Shown here in pieces: positions 33,693 to 45,179 of a DNA stretch of 64,000 bases (its first letter is position 1; each line of letters starts with the position of its first letter). Source of the stretch: Pyrenochaeta sp. MPI-SDFR-AT-0127 (Eukaryota > Ascomycota > Dothideomycetes > Pleosporales > Cucurbitariaceae); NCBI GenBank assembly GCA_020747015.1, contig JAGTJM010000001.1:682001-746000 (forward strand). Reading direction: 5' to 3'. The notes under the pieces are model-generated. The model worked only from the letters and a program-made list of their open reading frames with translations, searched no databases and was not told the origin of the DNA. Position numbers and translations under genes: made by a program.

Positions 33693-35735
33693 TCAGGGAC
33701 CACCTAGAGAGAAGAAGGCCCGTCGCTTCTCGCGCGCCTTTTGATCTAATGTTGGAGGTTCGTTCTTCGGTCGACCGCGCTTGCCTTTCTTCTGGATGGG
33801 CTTAGGGGCACTGGATTGCTTTTCCAGGATCGGGAGAGGTGCAGTGGACTTGACTGCATCCTTGATGGTCTCCTTGGACAAGCAGAAGTCGATGTGTGCG
33901 TTGAACGTGGCATCGTCTGGTGGTTGGGCCAAGGTGCAAATAGGACATGTCCACTGCTCTTCAGGGACGGCCTCCGGTGCGGGTTCGTCGATGTTAGTGA
34001 CCCCTTCGAGTTGCTGCTGCTCGTGTTCTTGAGACAGCTTTTCCAGCTCGTTCATTTCGTTGTTGCGTTCCTGACGAGCTGCTTCCTCGAACTCTTCTTC
34101 AGGCCAAATTTCCCACGCCCCGTCTTCTTTTGCGGTAGAATCCTTTGAAGTTGTTGCCGGAGCCTTGACACGGCCAAAAAAATCTATGCCAGGTTTCTTC
34201 GTACTCACGATGTGTGTGACTCGCAGTCCCATCAGCCGTAACCTCATACTTGGAATCTCTTTCATCAGCTTCTCCAGCATCGGCAGGCTGTACTTGAATA
34301 AGTCGTCGGCGCGATGGACAGCGAAAGGAGGTGTAGTTTGGCGCGTATGTACTTCGTATGTATGAAGCTTAATCTTGATGCACAGCGTTCTACCCTTGTA
34401 CTCAGTGCGCTTCAAATCACCTTCGAGCTCTTCCGCAATGTGCCGTAGCTTATCCCGCAGGGCGTCAGGAGCCTGCAACTCTCTAAAAGTAGTTTCAGTG
34501 CCAACGCTCTTACGCTCGTAGTCTTCAGCTCGTTGGATTTTGGTGCGTCCGAGACCCAAGTAGCATTGCATGAGGAATTGGAACGCCTTTTGGCCAAAGA
34601 GTTGGGCTAGATAAGCACGGTGGGCGTAAATGTCCCCGCAGGTCTTCACGCCTATAGCATCCAGTTCCCGCTCAAATACGCGACCAATTCCGTTGACCTT
34701 GCGTGTAGGCATGGTCTTCATGAAATCCATAATGGTCTGTCTGTCGCTTTGGAGGTAGAATTGCCCATTAGGCTTGTTCATGTTTGAGCAGATCTTGGCA
34801 AGCTTCGCATTTGCAGCAATTCCTGCAGAGACGGTGATCTTGGTCTTGTCGTGTATCTCGGCTCGCAGCTGACTGACGGCTTCTTCGGGACTTAGGTGGT
34901 GATCCTCGCAGTATTGTGTGAGGTTCAGGTAGGCCTCGTCACAGCTCGCACTTTCGAAGCCGGGGTCGTATAGAGCCAGCACTTCGCGGACCTCGTCTGC
35001 TTTGGCCTGGTATTTGGTAAAGTTCAGGGGTACGCAGATGAGCTGCGGACACAGCTTCATGGCCACGAAACCAGCCATGCCTGAGCGGCATCCAAACCTC
35101 CTCGCATGATAGTTGCAAGTTGTCAATACACCTTTGCCGACAGCCATGGGCACATCTCTGAGCTCAGGCCGGTCGAGTTCCTCGACTGCAGCGTAGAAGG
35201 CATCGCAGTCGATATGTATCACCACCTGGCTCAGATCCCGAGTCAGCTCCAGCTCGGCAATGCAGTCGTCGGCCCTGCGCAAGTCGGACGTCATGTCCAG
35301 CTTCTCGAGCTGGCGCCTTTTGGCCAAGATCCTGGCGATCTTGTCCGTGAGGTTCTTGTCCTTGACTTCCTCATTGTTGAAGAACTTTGAGCCCTTTGAG
35401 GCATTGTATATGATCTCCGAGACCTTTTGCTGGTCGACGGCGTCTTGGCCGGCTTTTGTGAGCGAGGGACCCAGGAGATGGTACTTGAGGGAGTCGTGCT
35501 CGTTGGAGGGCGTCCTCGATGGCTGGGGGCGGTCTGAATGGTGTTCAGGTGGCCGGTGTTCTGGAGGAGCCTTGCTCATAGCAGTGGTGGGCCGTTGCAG
35601 GCTGCTGGAGGAGTTGTCTACCTCGCCGGCATTGCTTGCGGTGGATGCTGCGGACGCGTCTGGAGCCTGAGCCGGGACATGACGGGGCATAGGCGAATGC
35701 GGTGGATGGGCAGACCCTGAAGCATTGCTCCTCAT
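33693..35735 (-). CDS. dinB: DNA polymerase kappa (Y family)
   Basis: Nuclear translesion DNA polymerase of the DinB/kappa branch. Intronless, 680 residues. Landmarks: the kappa-type N-clasp (DKNLTDKIARILAKRRQLEK), catalytic metal ligands in VVIHIDCDAFYAAVEELDRP and ESASCDEAYLNLT, the SGIAANAKLAKICS/NKPNGQFYL fingers-palm segment, thumb region VNGIGRVFERELDAIGV and the little-finger domain ending MRLRLMGLRVTHI. A ubiquitin-binding UBZ zinc finger (WTCPICTLAQPP...FNAHIDFC) lies near the C-terminus, followed by a basic patch (KKGKRGRPKNEP) that looks like a nuclear signal. The first about 90 residues are Ser/Pro-rich and disordered. Divergent from the neighbouring coiled-coil gene across about 500 bp. 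Confidence 0.95.
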   Translation of the reverse strand: MRSNASGSAHPPHSPMPRHVPAQAPDASAASTASNAGEVDNSSSSLQRPTTAMSKAPPEHRPPEHHSDRPQPSRTPSNEHDSLKYHLLGPSLTKAGQDAVDQQKVSEIIYNASKGSKFFNNEEVKDKNLTDKIARILAKRRQLEKLDMTSDLRRADDCIAELELTRDLSQVVIHIDCDAFYAAVEELDRPELRDVPMAVGKGVLTTCNYHARRFGCRSGMAGFVAMKLCPQLICVPLNFTKYQAKADEVREVLALYDPGFESASCDEAYLNLTQYCEDHHLSPEEAVSQLRAEIHDKTKITVSAGIAANAKLAKICSNMNKPNGQFYLQSDRQTIMDFMKTMPTRKVNGIGRVFERELDAIGVKTCGDIYAHRAYLAQLFGQKAFQFLMQCYLGLGRTKIQRAEDYERKSVGTETTFRELQAPDALRDKLRHIAEELEGDLKRTEYKGRTLCIKIKLHTYEVHTRQTTPPFAVHRADDLFKYSLPMLEKLMKEIPSMRLRLMGLRVTHIVSTKKPGIDFFGRVKAPATTSKDSTAKEDGAWEIWPEEEFEEAARQERNNEMNELEKLSQEHEQQQLEGVTNIDEPAPEAVPEEQWTCPICTLAQPPDDATFNAHIDFCLSKETIKDAVKSTAPLPILEKQSSAPKPIQKKGKRGRPKNEPPTLDQKAREKRRAFFSLGGP

Positions 35736-36242
35736 GGTCGGTGCGGGGACATGACGGGTCTTGCGGGTGGCATTTGATTAGGCTGACTGCGGACCAACGT
35801 GCCAACGCGATATCAAGGCGTATGAAAGGGAATGACGCGCGCGGTCACCCGCGCCGCGTGCGGAATAGCGGCCGGGGGCTCGCCAGGATCATTTCACGGC
35901 CACCAGATTGTTTGCTCATCTCACACCACAACAGACGCTTGCACCGCACCCGAAAGCCCCTCTCTTCTGCCCCCCCACGACTGCTCGAGGGCCATGGCCG
36001 TGACTCCTGCTGCACACCCTCTCCAGCCGCTCTCGTTGTAAACGCAGCGTGTCGCACTTTGCGGTCTCACGGTTGTTTTGGCGCTGCACACTCCCGTCAC
36101 CGCATCCCTCCCGCAACCATCAACAACCACCGTCAACACCCCCGGCCGCCCAGCAACCGCACCACTGCCACTGCGAATGGCCATGAGCAGCCCTCGCATC
36201 CGCCGCATCTCCCACCCACAGTAGCCCAGCACACGGTGGAGG
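35736..36242. other. Divergent promoter region
   Basis: About 500 bp between the polymerase kappa start and the next gene's start; GC-rich with CACCA-type runs. Open stretches on both strands are compositional. Confidence 0.5.
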
Positions 36243-38288
36243 ATGCCAATCGACCGGCCAACCCCCAACAACCCCAGGCCTCTGAAGCCGACGCTCGCTA
36301 GCAACCGAACCGCAAAGACGCCCATTACCCCTCGACTCGCTGTCGCGCCCACCGCTACTTCTGCAAATAGCTCGCAAAGCAGCCGCATCGCCCGCACCAG
36401 CAATGGCACTACTCCAAGGGCCAATAATACTGCCCGGGAAGACGTCACCCCCGTCAAGGCATTTCTCAGTAGCAACATCACGCCGCGCTCGTCCTCGAGA
36501 AAATCCCGTGTGGGCGTAGATAGCGCCTCGTCTACCCCCAGCGGCACTCCCACTGCCACGCCGAGCAGCTCGCGTCCGGCGTCTACTGTAGACTTTGCAC
36601 AGAATGCTGGCTACAGTGGGGCCCCCCTCAATGGGAACAATGGTGCCCAGGGTGGTGGTGTCAGGCCGCGCAGCATCGCTGGGCAAGGTGGCATTCATAC
36701 TCCACACATGCCAAGGTACCATGCCCCATCTGAGGGCCCCTCGACCAAGGACGTGTCTTCGCTGTTCTTCCACGCCAGTGAAGCTAGGCCTCATGAACAA
36801 CCAGGGCCCCAGAAAAAGGCGCCTGTCTTCTTCTACGCAAATGGCGCTCAAGACGATACTCCTCGCAAACAAGATGTACCTTCTCCACCCTTGTCATCGG
36901 TTGGCAGGTCGCAGGCGGAGAGCAAGTTCTTCCACGCCGACTCGTTGATAGAACCCAGAGAACGTCCGCCACTTCTCACTCCTCCACCTCTTCCAGTATC
37001 CCCAGGCCTGGAATTGAGGTCAAATCCGACTCATGAGCTGTCAATTCGGCCGCCATCGCCAACAAAAGACTGGGCACATTTTTCCTATCGGAAAGGTGCA
37101 TCGCAAGTTATTCGCCCGGCACTGAATACGCGAAACTCTGGCCTGTCCATCTTGTCAGGCCCCAACACACCAGATGTCCCAGATCGTTCGAAACGGAGAT
37201 CCAGCGCGGCATCGTCAATCATCAGACTCGGACATGCCAAAAGTGCTAGTCTGTCATCTATCGACTCTGTTGCTGAGCTTAAGAAGATATCATCAAACGA
37301 TCTGTCGTCAATCACACCTAGTCCATTACAAACCGATAATCGAGTAATTAGTAATGGCTCACTGCCCGACAGCGTGGCTTCTGCGCCTTCTCCGATCACC
37401 GCATTCTCCGGCCTTCCGTCTCCAGTACCAACGAGCCCAATCAGGCCCGCTGGTGGCCAAAGCGCGTTGGACATGATGAATGAGCTTGCAGCAAATGCAC
37501 GGCGTGAACGGAAAGTACTTGATCTTGAGATCAGTAATTCATCACTTCTTGCCATCAATCGCTCGCTTGAAAAAGAAGTTCGCAAGCAAAAGGCAGAGTT
37601 GAGGCGATTCCGACGCATGAGCCGAGCCGGTCGCTTTTCAATAGACACTCTTGGCTCGACTCCTGAGTCGTCTTCTGCTACTGGGTTCAGCCATACAGGA
37701 GATCTCTCAGACATGTCAGAAGTTGAAGAGGAGGAGCAACAGGAAGAGGAAGATCTGGAAAGCAGTGATTCTTCGTTGGACGAGAGTATCCTCAGTCCTT
37801 CTGCACAGGCTGAGCGAGATGAAGCACACCGCGTGCGAGATGAGAAGCGCCTTCAACTCGATCTTTCAAAGCACCGAGAGCTTCTCGTTGATAGCCAGAA
37901 GATGAACCAAAGCCTCAAGCGATGCCTAGGCTGGACGGAGCAACTTATCAAAGATGGCCAGAAGGCATTAGAGTATCAAGTCCGTGTCAGCGACGTTAAG
38001 CTAGGCGGTAGAGTTTTAGTAACAGAAGATGACCACGAAAGTTTGCAAACTGAGGAGTCGAGGGGTCTCCTCAGCCCGTGGAGCCCTTTGCAACACGCAG
38101 TCGATGCTTTGGACTCGCCATTTTTCCCGAACCCCAATCGACTCATCGATCGCGACAGCGGTGTCGACTTGGACGGCCTGAAGCCTGTTGCGCCCGAGTC
38201 ACTCGAGGATCTTCCGCCTCTTGGATCGCCGTTTGAAGAGAGAATTAAACACCTTCAAGCCTCTATAGATGCATTGGAAGCATCCTAA
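36243..38288 (+). CDS. Large disordered protein with central coiled coil, unknown
   Basis: A 681-residue protein I cannot name. Residues 1-400 are Ser/Pro/Thr-rich and disordered. They carry a repeated short motif of the type FFHA/FFYA (SLFFHASEA, VFFYANGAQ, KFFHADSLIE), spaced about 30-55 residues apart and probably a linear binding motif. A coiled coil near 405-460 contains ALDMMNELAANARRERKVLD and EKEVRKQKAELRRFRR. An acidic Glu-rich stretch follows (EVEEEEQQEEEDLESSD). A second helical block (RVRDEKRLQLDLSKHRELLV) comes next, and the protein ends HLQASIDALEAS. The start at 36243 is the first good ATG in frame; an additional upstream exon cannot be excluded. A cytoskeletal or spindle-pole scaffold role is possible but unproven. 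Confidence 0.75.
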   Translation: MPIDRPTPNNPRPLKPTLASNRTAKTPITPRLAVAPTATSANSSQSSRIARTSNGTTPRANNTAREDVTPVKAFLSSNITPRSSSRKSRVGVDSASSTPSGTPTATPSSSRPASTVDFAQNAGYSGAPLNGNNGAQGGGVRPRSIAGQGGIHTPHMPRYHAPSEGPSTKDVSSLFFHASEARPHEQPGPQKKAPVFFYANGAQDDTPRKQDVPSPPLSSVGRSQAESKFFHADSLIEPRERPPLLTPPPLPVSPGLELRSNPTHELSIRPPSPTKDWAHFSYRKGASQVIRPALNTRNSGLSILSGPNTPDVPDRSKRRSSAASSIIRLGHAKSASLSSIDSVAELKKISSNDLSSITPSPLQTDNRVISNGSLPDSVASAPSPITAFSGLPSPVPTSPIRPAGGQSALDMMNELAANARRERKVLDLEISNSSLLAINRSLEKEVRKQKAELRRFRRMSRAGRFSIDTLGSTPESSSATGFSHTGDLSDMSEVEEEEQQEEEDLESSDSSLDESILSPSAQAERDEAHRVRDEKRLQLDLSKHRELLVDSQKMNQSLKRCLGWTEQLIKDGQKALEYQVRVSDVKLGGRVLVTEDDHESLQTEESRGLLSPWSPLQHAVDALDSPFFPNPNRLIDRDSGVDLDGLKPVAPESLEDLPPLGSPFEERIKHLQASIDALEAS

Positions 38289-38992
38289 CAGATTTCGACA
38301 TTCATCAATTTGGATTTCCTTTGTCTTTTGCTTGTACATACCCTGGCCTTCGTCCCGTTTTACTGGCGTTCAGTTTCGGCTTCAAGACTGTTTACTACTT
38401 GACTGGCGTAAACGGTACAACACGTCGAATGCGACTTCGACGTCCTACGACTATTTCCTTTGTTTCTCACGGCCACAATGGCGTCGACATGGGCTGCCAC
38501 TTTCTTTCTATCGATCGCTTTGGGATAATGTTTGATATCTATGGTCCCGCCTTCGATTGGCTTTTTTTTGCATCTTGAAGCAGATTTCGGTCGCGTTGGC
38601 GGTCACCGCTCTGTACTTTTACGTGTAGTTTTATGAGATACCCCTGATCGATTTGTCCTCATCCATACCTCAGAATATCACACCGCAATAAATTCAAATA
38701 ATAAACATAAATGAGCGTTGACAATGATATTAGAAACTTTTGTAGGATGTGTGATGATCAACACATCCCGTTGCGGAACCTTTTTTTTTTCAACCTCCAA
38801 AACCCGAAACAAAAAAAGTCCACGCTAAAGGGTATAAGGCCAAGAAGAAATTCAAACAGACATCCCCAGTCAGCATCATCCAACATCACTTAGGCCCATC
38901 AGCATCATTACTATAACGCCCCTTTCTCCACAACGCCTTTTTTCCACTTGCCGCAGCCTACCACTTTTCGCCCAAACCCCTTTTAACCCACT
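38289..38992. other. Intergenic between converging genes
   Basis: 3' flanks; includes poly-T/A tracts near 38780-38820. No gene seen. Confidence 0.6.
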
Positions 38993-41900
38993 TTAATTCC
39001 ACCCACCCCTCTCATGCAACCTCCTCGGACTCCTGTAATCCTCAAAGCTACGCTCATTTAGAAACCCATTGCCCAACACGGTGCTCTCCCTGTTGCTCGC
39101 TTCGTACCCTGGTGGCACCGGCCAGGACATTTCGTTCGGACTGAATGGGTAGCCGCCGAGATCTGTGTTCGTGCTGGTGACGTGGGAGCGCATGGGGCTT
39201 CGCGATGGGGGAGGGATGAGGTCTTGCTGCTGTCTAGCGCGGAAGTCGGACTCGGTGAGACGATACGTGTCATCCAATCTGCTCTGGCTTCGCTCCTCGG
39301 CAAAACGTGGCAGCGAGTCCTCGCGCGGCCGGAAGTTAGGATTGTTGGTGGAAGTTGATCTTGGCCCATATGTCTCGCCTTCAAGTCTGGGCTTGCGGTC
39401 GTGGAAATCGCTTTGCATGGCCTTTTCGTTCTCACGCCGTCGCTCGAATTCTTGGCGGAAATGATGCGTTGCGTTGTTCGAGAGGGAGAGACTGTCGATC
39501 TTCTCGCCGAGGCGGCGGATGTCGTTTTGCATCAGTGTTGCACTGTCGAAGGACGGAGGTGCAGGGAGGGCACGTTCGGGAGGGGGACTGGGTAGGCCAT
39601 GGATGGTATGGGGATCTCCGACAATCTCATGCTCGTGCGATGGCTCTTGATGGTTGGAGGCGAGGTTTCCACTCATCGCTGACTGAGCCTCAAGTTCGAC
39701 GGGCGCGGTCTGCATAGGCATAGGATCCCAAGCGCGTTGCCAGCACCACGAACGATGTTGGCTAGCTTCCAAATGCTCTATTTGGCCGTATGTGACCCAT
39801 TCCGGACAGCGTTTCAGATCTGTACAGAGAAAGTAGCGTACCCCATCTGTGTGCTTAAGGCCTTGAACGTCTACGGATAACGTGGAGAGAACCTGCAGGA
39901 CACCATAGAGGAGAACCCAGCGCCCGAGCCGCGCTTCACGGGGTGTGGTGTGCTTCAAGTCAGTGGTGAGTTCGAATTGTTCGAACTTGTCGATGAGCGT
40001 GGAACCTGTTGCAATCATTAGCTTCAATCTCCGTGACCGATCCCAACGGGGATCTCTGCCTACCGTTGAAGTTTAGATCCAGCTTTTCGATATTAGTTGC
40101 GTCACTGAATACAATCGATAGCTGCAAATGCGCCTTCGCATCTTTTGCAGTGTCTTTGCTCTTGTCTTTCTTCATTCGATCAAAGAAGCTCTTCTTTTCC
40201 TTCTCTTTGTTTGTCTTGGGAACTTCTCTGGGTAATAACGGGTACGGATGCGGGATATGTGCAAAGCCACACTTGGCGTCGAATGTCACGAGCATGTCTG
40301 TCATACCAAGTTCTGGTAGATCTGCTTTGAAGTCGTCGTTCTTTCTGTGTGCCATTTCCCACTTTCTGCTTGCACGCTCTTCACGAGGATTCCAGATTAC
40401 GTCACGGTTGACGAGATAATCATATAGCGAACCGAAGTCTTCTTGCATCGCTAGCACAATTTTGCGATCCAGCCAGGTTTTGTTGTTGTTTGGAGGCCAA
40501 ATTCCATACATGCGTGTATAATGACTGATGAGGAATTGGCGGAAGGCCTGGTAGCTCTGGTATACATGGCTAGTAGCGAGTTTTGATGTGTCTTCCCAGA
40601 GTTCACTAAAGTCGAAGCTTGCCAGCTTCTCCTCTGCCTCCATAATGCGTAGCTGTAAGGTCTTTCCTGTGAGTCCCAAGTTTCGTCTGGTGACCACAGA
40701 TAATCGTTTGAATTCTGGAAGGTCTTCTACCTGCAGTGTCATAATGCCTGCAAGATGCACGAAGCTTTCGAGATAGCCTTGTCGCCACTTTATGTTATCC
40801 TGCTCAGACCAGGCGAGCAAACTCAAGGCTTGTCGGATGTTGTTGCGAACATCGTCAATTCCATGTTTCCCAAGGTAGTTAGTAATCATTTGAACACTGC
40901 GCTCCCTAGGTGACAACCTCGACTGATCGTCACTGTCTAAATCGTACATGACTTGTATTTCTGGTTGCAGTGTATTCAACATGTCGTACAAGTCTGCCCC
41001 AACGATTGGCTTCCCATGCAGCATGGCGATGAAATTTCGTATAGCTACGTGATGCAGTCTTTGCCCTTGGAGAGTCTTGATTGTATTTGGCGCTGTGAAC
41101 CATAATTCGTGAGTAGGATTCCGTGAGTTTGTCAATCGAAAGGGCGCAGGTGATTGTGATCGGCCGTGGGCGTTCATCTCCGAAAACTGTCCAGCGTGAG
41201 AAGCGGCCCTATAGTCAATACCAGTATGTGTTTGATCAATGTCAAATGGTGGAGGTGACCTTCCTCCGGGCGATGTTGGACCTAGCATATTTCGTTGCCC
41301 AGGTTGAGAATAATTTTGGGAGAAATGCTGCGATGGCATAAATGATTCTGAACTGCCTGATATTTCCCAATCATCGGCATCATTGTCATCAATTCTGCCA
41401 TAGAGAAGCGCATTGCTCAGCCAAGTTGATCCTGAGTTTTCCAGTACCTCGAGCTCTGCGCGGATCGACGCAATCGGTCGGTCTTCGTCAATCTGCTCTT
41501 CTTTGAAATAAATCAGCACACTACCATTTTGCATGTCGTCCTATGTTGGCCGATTAGCTTCATGCCCTTGTTACATTTGAGAAAGCCTTACCGAATCGAA
41601 GCCACCGTACGGACGCCTCCCATCTCTCCCTTCTTCCCAGACTTTGAAATTCGTCCACGTTTTTTGGTTGGCCAGGGGATATGAGGCAGTTGGTTCAGCA
41701 CGGAACATGGGCGGTATCGGTGAAGGCGACACAGTCTTCTTGATGGGCACTCCTCCCCCTCTACCACGAGGTGCCTTAGTCTCTTTGCCATTGGCCTGGA
41801 ACTTCGATTTCTCTTTGCCCTTTGTAGAGACGTCGGATACAGAAGCCGAACCGGCCTCGGATGATTTTGGTGGGCGGGCAGGGCCCAGCGAGTCGGGAGA

Positions 41901-42170
41901 ATGGAGAGGGTTCAGTCGCGGTCTGCTGCTGCTATCATTTGTTCCACTACTGCGTGAAGTTCCGCGACTAATATTGCTGGAGACTGTGATCGACCGGGAG
42001 ATACCGCTTCTTGGGTTACTGAGGCTCGGCGTCGGAAGCCAGTCGGCGAAAGCATCGTGGGGCTGCTCGTAGATCTCTTCTGGGGCCTTTCCCTTTCCAA
42101 TTGCCTTCTTTTCTTTTTTCTGTATGTCTTTTTGTTGCACTTTTCGACTTCGAGCCCCTCTTGCTGACAT
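38993..42170 (-). CDS. Large fungal protein, DUF8004-like
   Basis: Protein of about 1030 residues in three exons. Exon 1 runs from 42170 to about 41593 (MSARGARSRKVQQKDIQKKE; basic, Ser-rich, ends GGFDS at GTAAGG). Exon 2 starts after CAACATAG near 41535 (DDMQNGSVLIYFKEE) and ends LNFNG at GTAGGC near 40066. Exon 3 starts near 40000 (STLIDKFEQFELTTD). The central globular part contains HELWFTAPNTIKTLQGQRLH, HVAIRNFIAMLHGKPIVGAD, YQAFRQFLISHYTRMYGIWP and a GRWVLLYGVLQVLSTL helix. I assign it to the fungal DUF8004 group by this pattern, with moderate certainty. The last 300 residues are disordered and rich in Arg, Ser and Pro. No membrane segment; cytosolic or cell-cortex role unknown. Confidence 0.8.
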
Positions 42171-43855
42171 TGCTAATCAAAGGGAGCTCGGAGGAATAAC
42201 CTGTGACCAGATTGATTTGGAGGCCTTGTTGGAATCTGGTAAAGCCAATCGTAAAAGAGTTTGCGAAGATTACAGTAAATTTGTTGATTGGCTTGCAGAG
42301 GGGATCGTAAACAGAGAAGAATGGAAAACACGAGAAAATCCACGAGCGGAGTGTGTACGAAGAGCGATATATCGGAGTGCTCGGACTGGCGCGGCTGAGA
42401 CTGTAGTACTATTATCGGTAGATGCACCTCGAAGAGGCGGCCAGCGTTCTGTGTAACAGATAACGCTAAAGGCGATAAAAAAGAAACGCGACGGATGGAG
42501 AGAGAGAACACCCTACCAACAGCTGTGCGAGACGAAGCAGTATTAATTGACTTATTTAAAGGGACCCTTGCCTGCTGCTCCCGCAAGTCAGGATGTGGAG
42601 CACCATGGCATCTCAATCGGGCGCCGCTAGTGCCTACCTGCGGTCTGGTCCTGATAAGAGACCATGTTCTCCTTAGCGAGTTTCTGCCTTCATCCACCAA
42701 GCGAGAGGTTCCATCTGCAGCCACAAGGCAAGGCAAGCCCTCCGCAGAACAGCTGCATAGACAAGTGGAGAGACCAATAGCACCGCTGGTGTATAGTCCA
42801 GGGGCTGAGGCAACGGGCGGCCCGGCCATGGTTAGTTGGATATGCTGCGTGTGATAAGGTCGGGCTGATTGTTGTGGTTCTGGGCGTCAGCAAAGCCCGT
42901 CACCCCTCAGGATGATATGAGGAGTAACGCCGGGAAAGGGGCATGAGCATCAGGGACGGCTTGGGCGATACCGTAGACATGGTATATAGTGAGCTCTCCA
43001 AGACCTGTGGAGATGACCTGCGTTTCCCAGATGCCCTCGGAGATAGCGCAGTGGTGGTCTCACGCAAGGGTCTTACCTAATGTAGTCTGGAGCCAACGGC
43101 GCATTTTGGAGTTTGGGCCCGGAAAGCTGGTTGATAGACGCGGAAGAGTACCAAAGAACTCCAACGCCACAGGGATTCTGACCGCCGTTGTCGCTAGGCA
43201 GTTCTGAGAAAACATTCATGAGTAAGGGCAACGGTCCGTCCAATCCAAGGATGAGGATGTTTGTGATTGTGCCGAGAGCTGTGCGCAGACATATTGCTAT
43301 TGGGACTAACCGCGGCGGCTCTTCGTTGTCGCTCGACCTTGCATCTTCCACCCCCGCAACTGGACGGGCTGGACAAAGGCCGCAGACACGCTTGGAGGAG
43401 TCTTGCGCGGCCATGGAGGTTTCAAAGCATGCTGCACATTTTTTTTTCAGACATGGCACGGCCCATGTGTTGTTTTGGTTGGTCGCGACGTGAGGGAAGG
43501 CACGACCCAGCCACCTGCCAGCCTCTTCCCCGCCATCTTCCATGCCACACCCTGGCTTATTTATCGATCCGGTTTCCTCCAACCTACGTCACTCTCATAA
43601 CACCACGAGGGCTTAACTGTGCGTTGTTGCGTGCCGGAATCCGATCGCAAAACAAGCTGCATCCTGGTCACTGCTATTGCTGCTGCATATTAAAGGCGCT
43701 GCCCGACGCCTTCTGCGTACTCTCGTCTTGTACCCTCTTTTGCGCATCGCACCCACCAGGCGCACCGTCACACGACACCGGCACCTAACCATCGTCACAA
43801 CTCTACCAGCGCAAGCAAGCTTCACCGCCTAGTAGCTAAGGGAAGAACTGCCACC
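42171..43855. other. 1.7-kb upstream region, no supported gene
   Basis: Between divergent genes. A minus-strand open stretch at 43073-43582 (169 codons) overlaps plus-strand open stretches at 43188-43493 and 43267-43788 and has no domain; not called. Includes a T11-type run near 43439. Confidence 0.45.
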
Positions 43856-44519
43856 ATGTCTTTCTCAGGGCTGTCGTTCATGTTCTGGAGGATCTTTCAG
43901 ATCATTACCTTGATACCCACGCTGGGTATGCTAGCGTGGTTCGTCGACTGGTATAATGATCGCAACCTCCTCACGCCGAGATCCATCCTGATCCTGTTTA
44001 TTGTATCGGTGCTAGGCGCAGCTTGGGCGATAGGGACGTTGTTCTTATACACGCGCGCACGACATTCGGCCAACTTCGTCGCTTTCATCGACCTGCTCTT
44101 CGTTGGTGCTTTTATTGGTGCTGTTTATGAACTCCGAGGAATCGGCGATGCCGACTGCTCCAGCTGGCGCTCCAACGGCTCATACAACGCCGACCTGGGG
44201 CTGTTCAATGTCTCTGGAAACACATATGCGCTGAATGTCGACCGCCAGTGTGCAATGCTCAAGGCTTCTTGGGTATTTGGCATAATGTAAGTCAAATTAT
44301 GTCTGCACAGAGGAAGCGCCCGACTAATAAGGACTCAGGAACTGCATCTTCTTTTTCATTACCATGCTACTGGCTCTCCTTGTTCATCGCCATCACCGCA
44401 ATGACACTGACCGCGTGGTCGTCAAGCGTGAAGTTCACCGATCCCGTCATGGTCACCGCTCTCGCAGCCCGCGCTACTCACACCAGAGTCATAGCCGAAG
44501 CCGACGCAGTTACGTCTAA
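43856..44519 (+). CDS. MARVEL-like four-helix membrane protein
   Basis: Tetraspan membrane protein, probably in plasma or vesicle membrane. Two exons: 43856-44286 and 44339-44519 (203 residues, in frame). Four hydrophobic segments: FQIITLIPTLGMLAWFV, SILILFIVSVLGAAWAIGTL, FVAFIDLLFVGAFIGAVYEL and NCIFFFITMLLALLVH. The long loop between segments 3 and 4 has two cysteines (DCSSW and RQCAML) and possible N-glycosylation sites (NGS, NVS), so it faces outside. The short C-terminal tail is His/Arg/Ser-rich (HRHHRNDTD..., RSRSPRYSHQSHSRSRRSYV). MARVEL-domain proteins act in membrane apposition and eisosome-like domains; the specific role here is inferred only. Confidence 0.82.
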
Positions 44520-45179
44520 GATGGTGCGCTCGCTTGGATTGGAATTGTATATCAGTTGGAAATTGTGCCGTTCCAAGTACGGGTTTGCTCTGGGTATGGC
44601 ACTCGGGATATAGGATAGCCGGCAACGGTGGGATCAGTTAACGAATTTCTTTGAACATGTTTTACTTTGACGCGAGATACCTGGCATGGATTTGGCATGA
44701 GCTTATGGCACTGAGGCAACGCGACACGGTCACGACTTGCATGAAGATTACTCGAATCTTGCAGATTGGTACATATTGTGTATATATTTCATAATCACAA
44801 ATACAATTCTAAATGATTGATCCAACCTCACAACTCGGGCGTGTTGAGAACAAATGCGACAATGACTCCACAAGACCATGACAAAACGTTCAAAGACACG
44901 CATTCGCTGTACTCAGAATGACGAAAACAAGATTCTAACGCATTCCCTCAAAAGGACTACCATGTGCTTGCATGCCTCCTCTACCAGGAAACTAATATTC
45001 ACGTTATGACATTGACTCGCGTGGACCTAGTTCAGCCCTACATAACACATTCCGACCATGCCGCTAATTAGGTAACGCATTCAAGGGAGGATGAACCTTC
45101 TTTCAACGACATAAACAATGGTGATCATCACGCTAAACAAATGCTTTTAGAAATCAGCGTTGCAGTTGCCAAATAGCTT
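44520..45179. other. Intergenic
   Basis: 3' flanking DNA; nothing seen. Confidence 0.6.

Noticed and set aside
35921..36872. Two long minus-strand open frames (35921-36559 and 36120-36872)
   Set aside because: GC-rich antisense shadows of the divergent promoter and of the start of the 36243 gene; Gly/Arg/Val-rich composition with no domain.
37085..37714. 209-codon minus-strand open frame
   Set aside because: It lies antisense inside the coiled-coil gene (36243-38288), has biased composition mirrored from the sense codons, and has no motif.
43073..43582. 169-codon minus-strand open frame with several cysteines
   Set aside because: Overlaps equally long plus-strand frames in the same GC-rich stretch, with no signal peptide, domain or splice structure.
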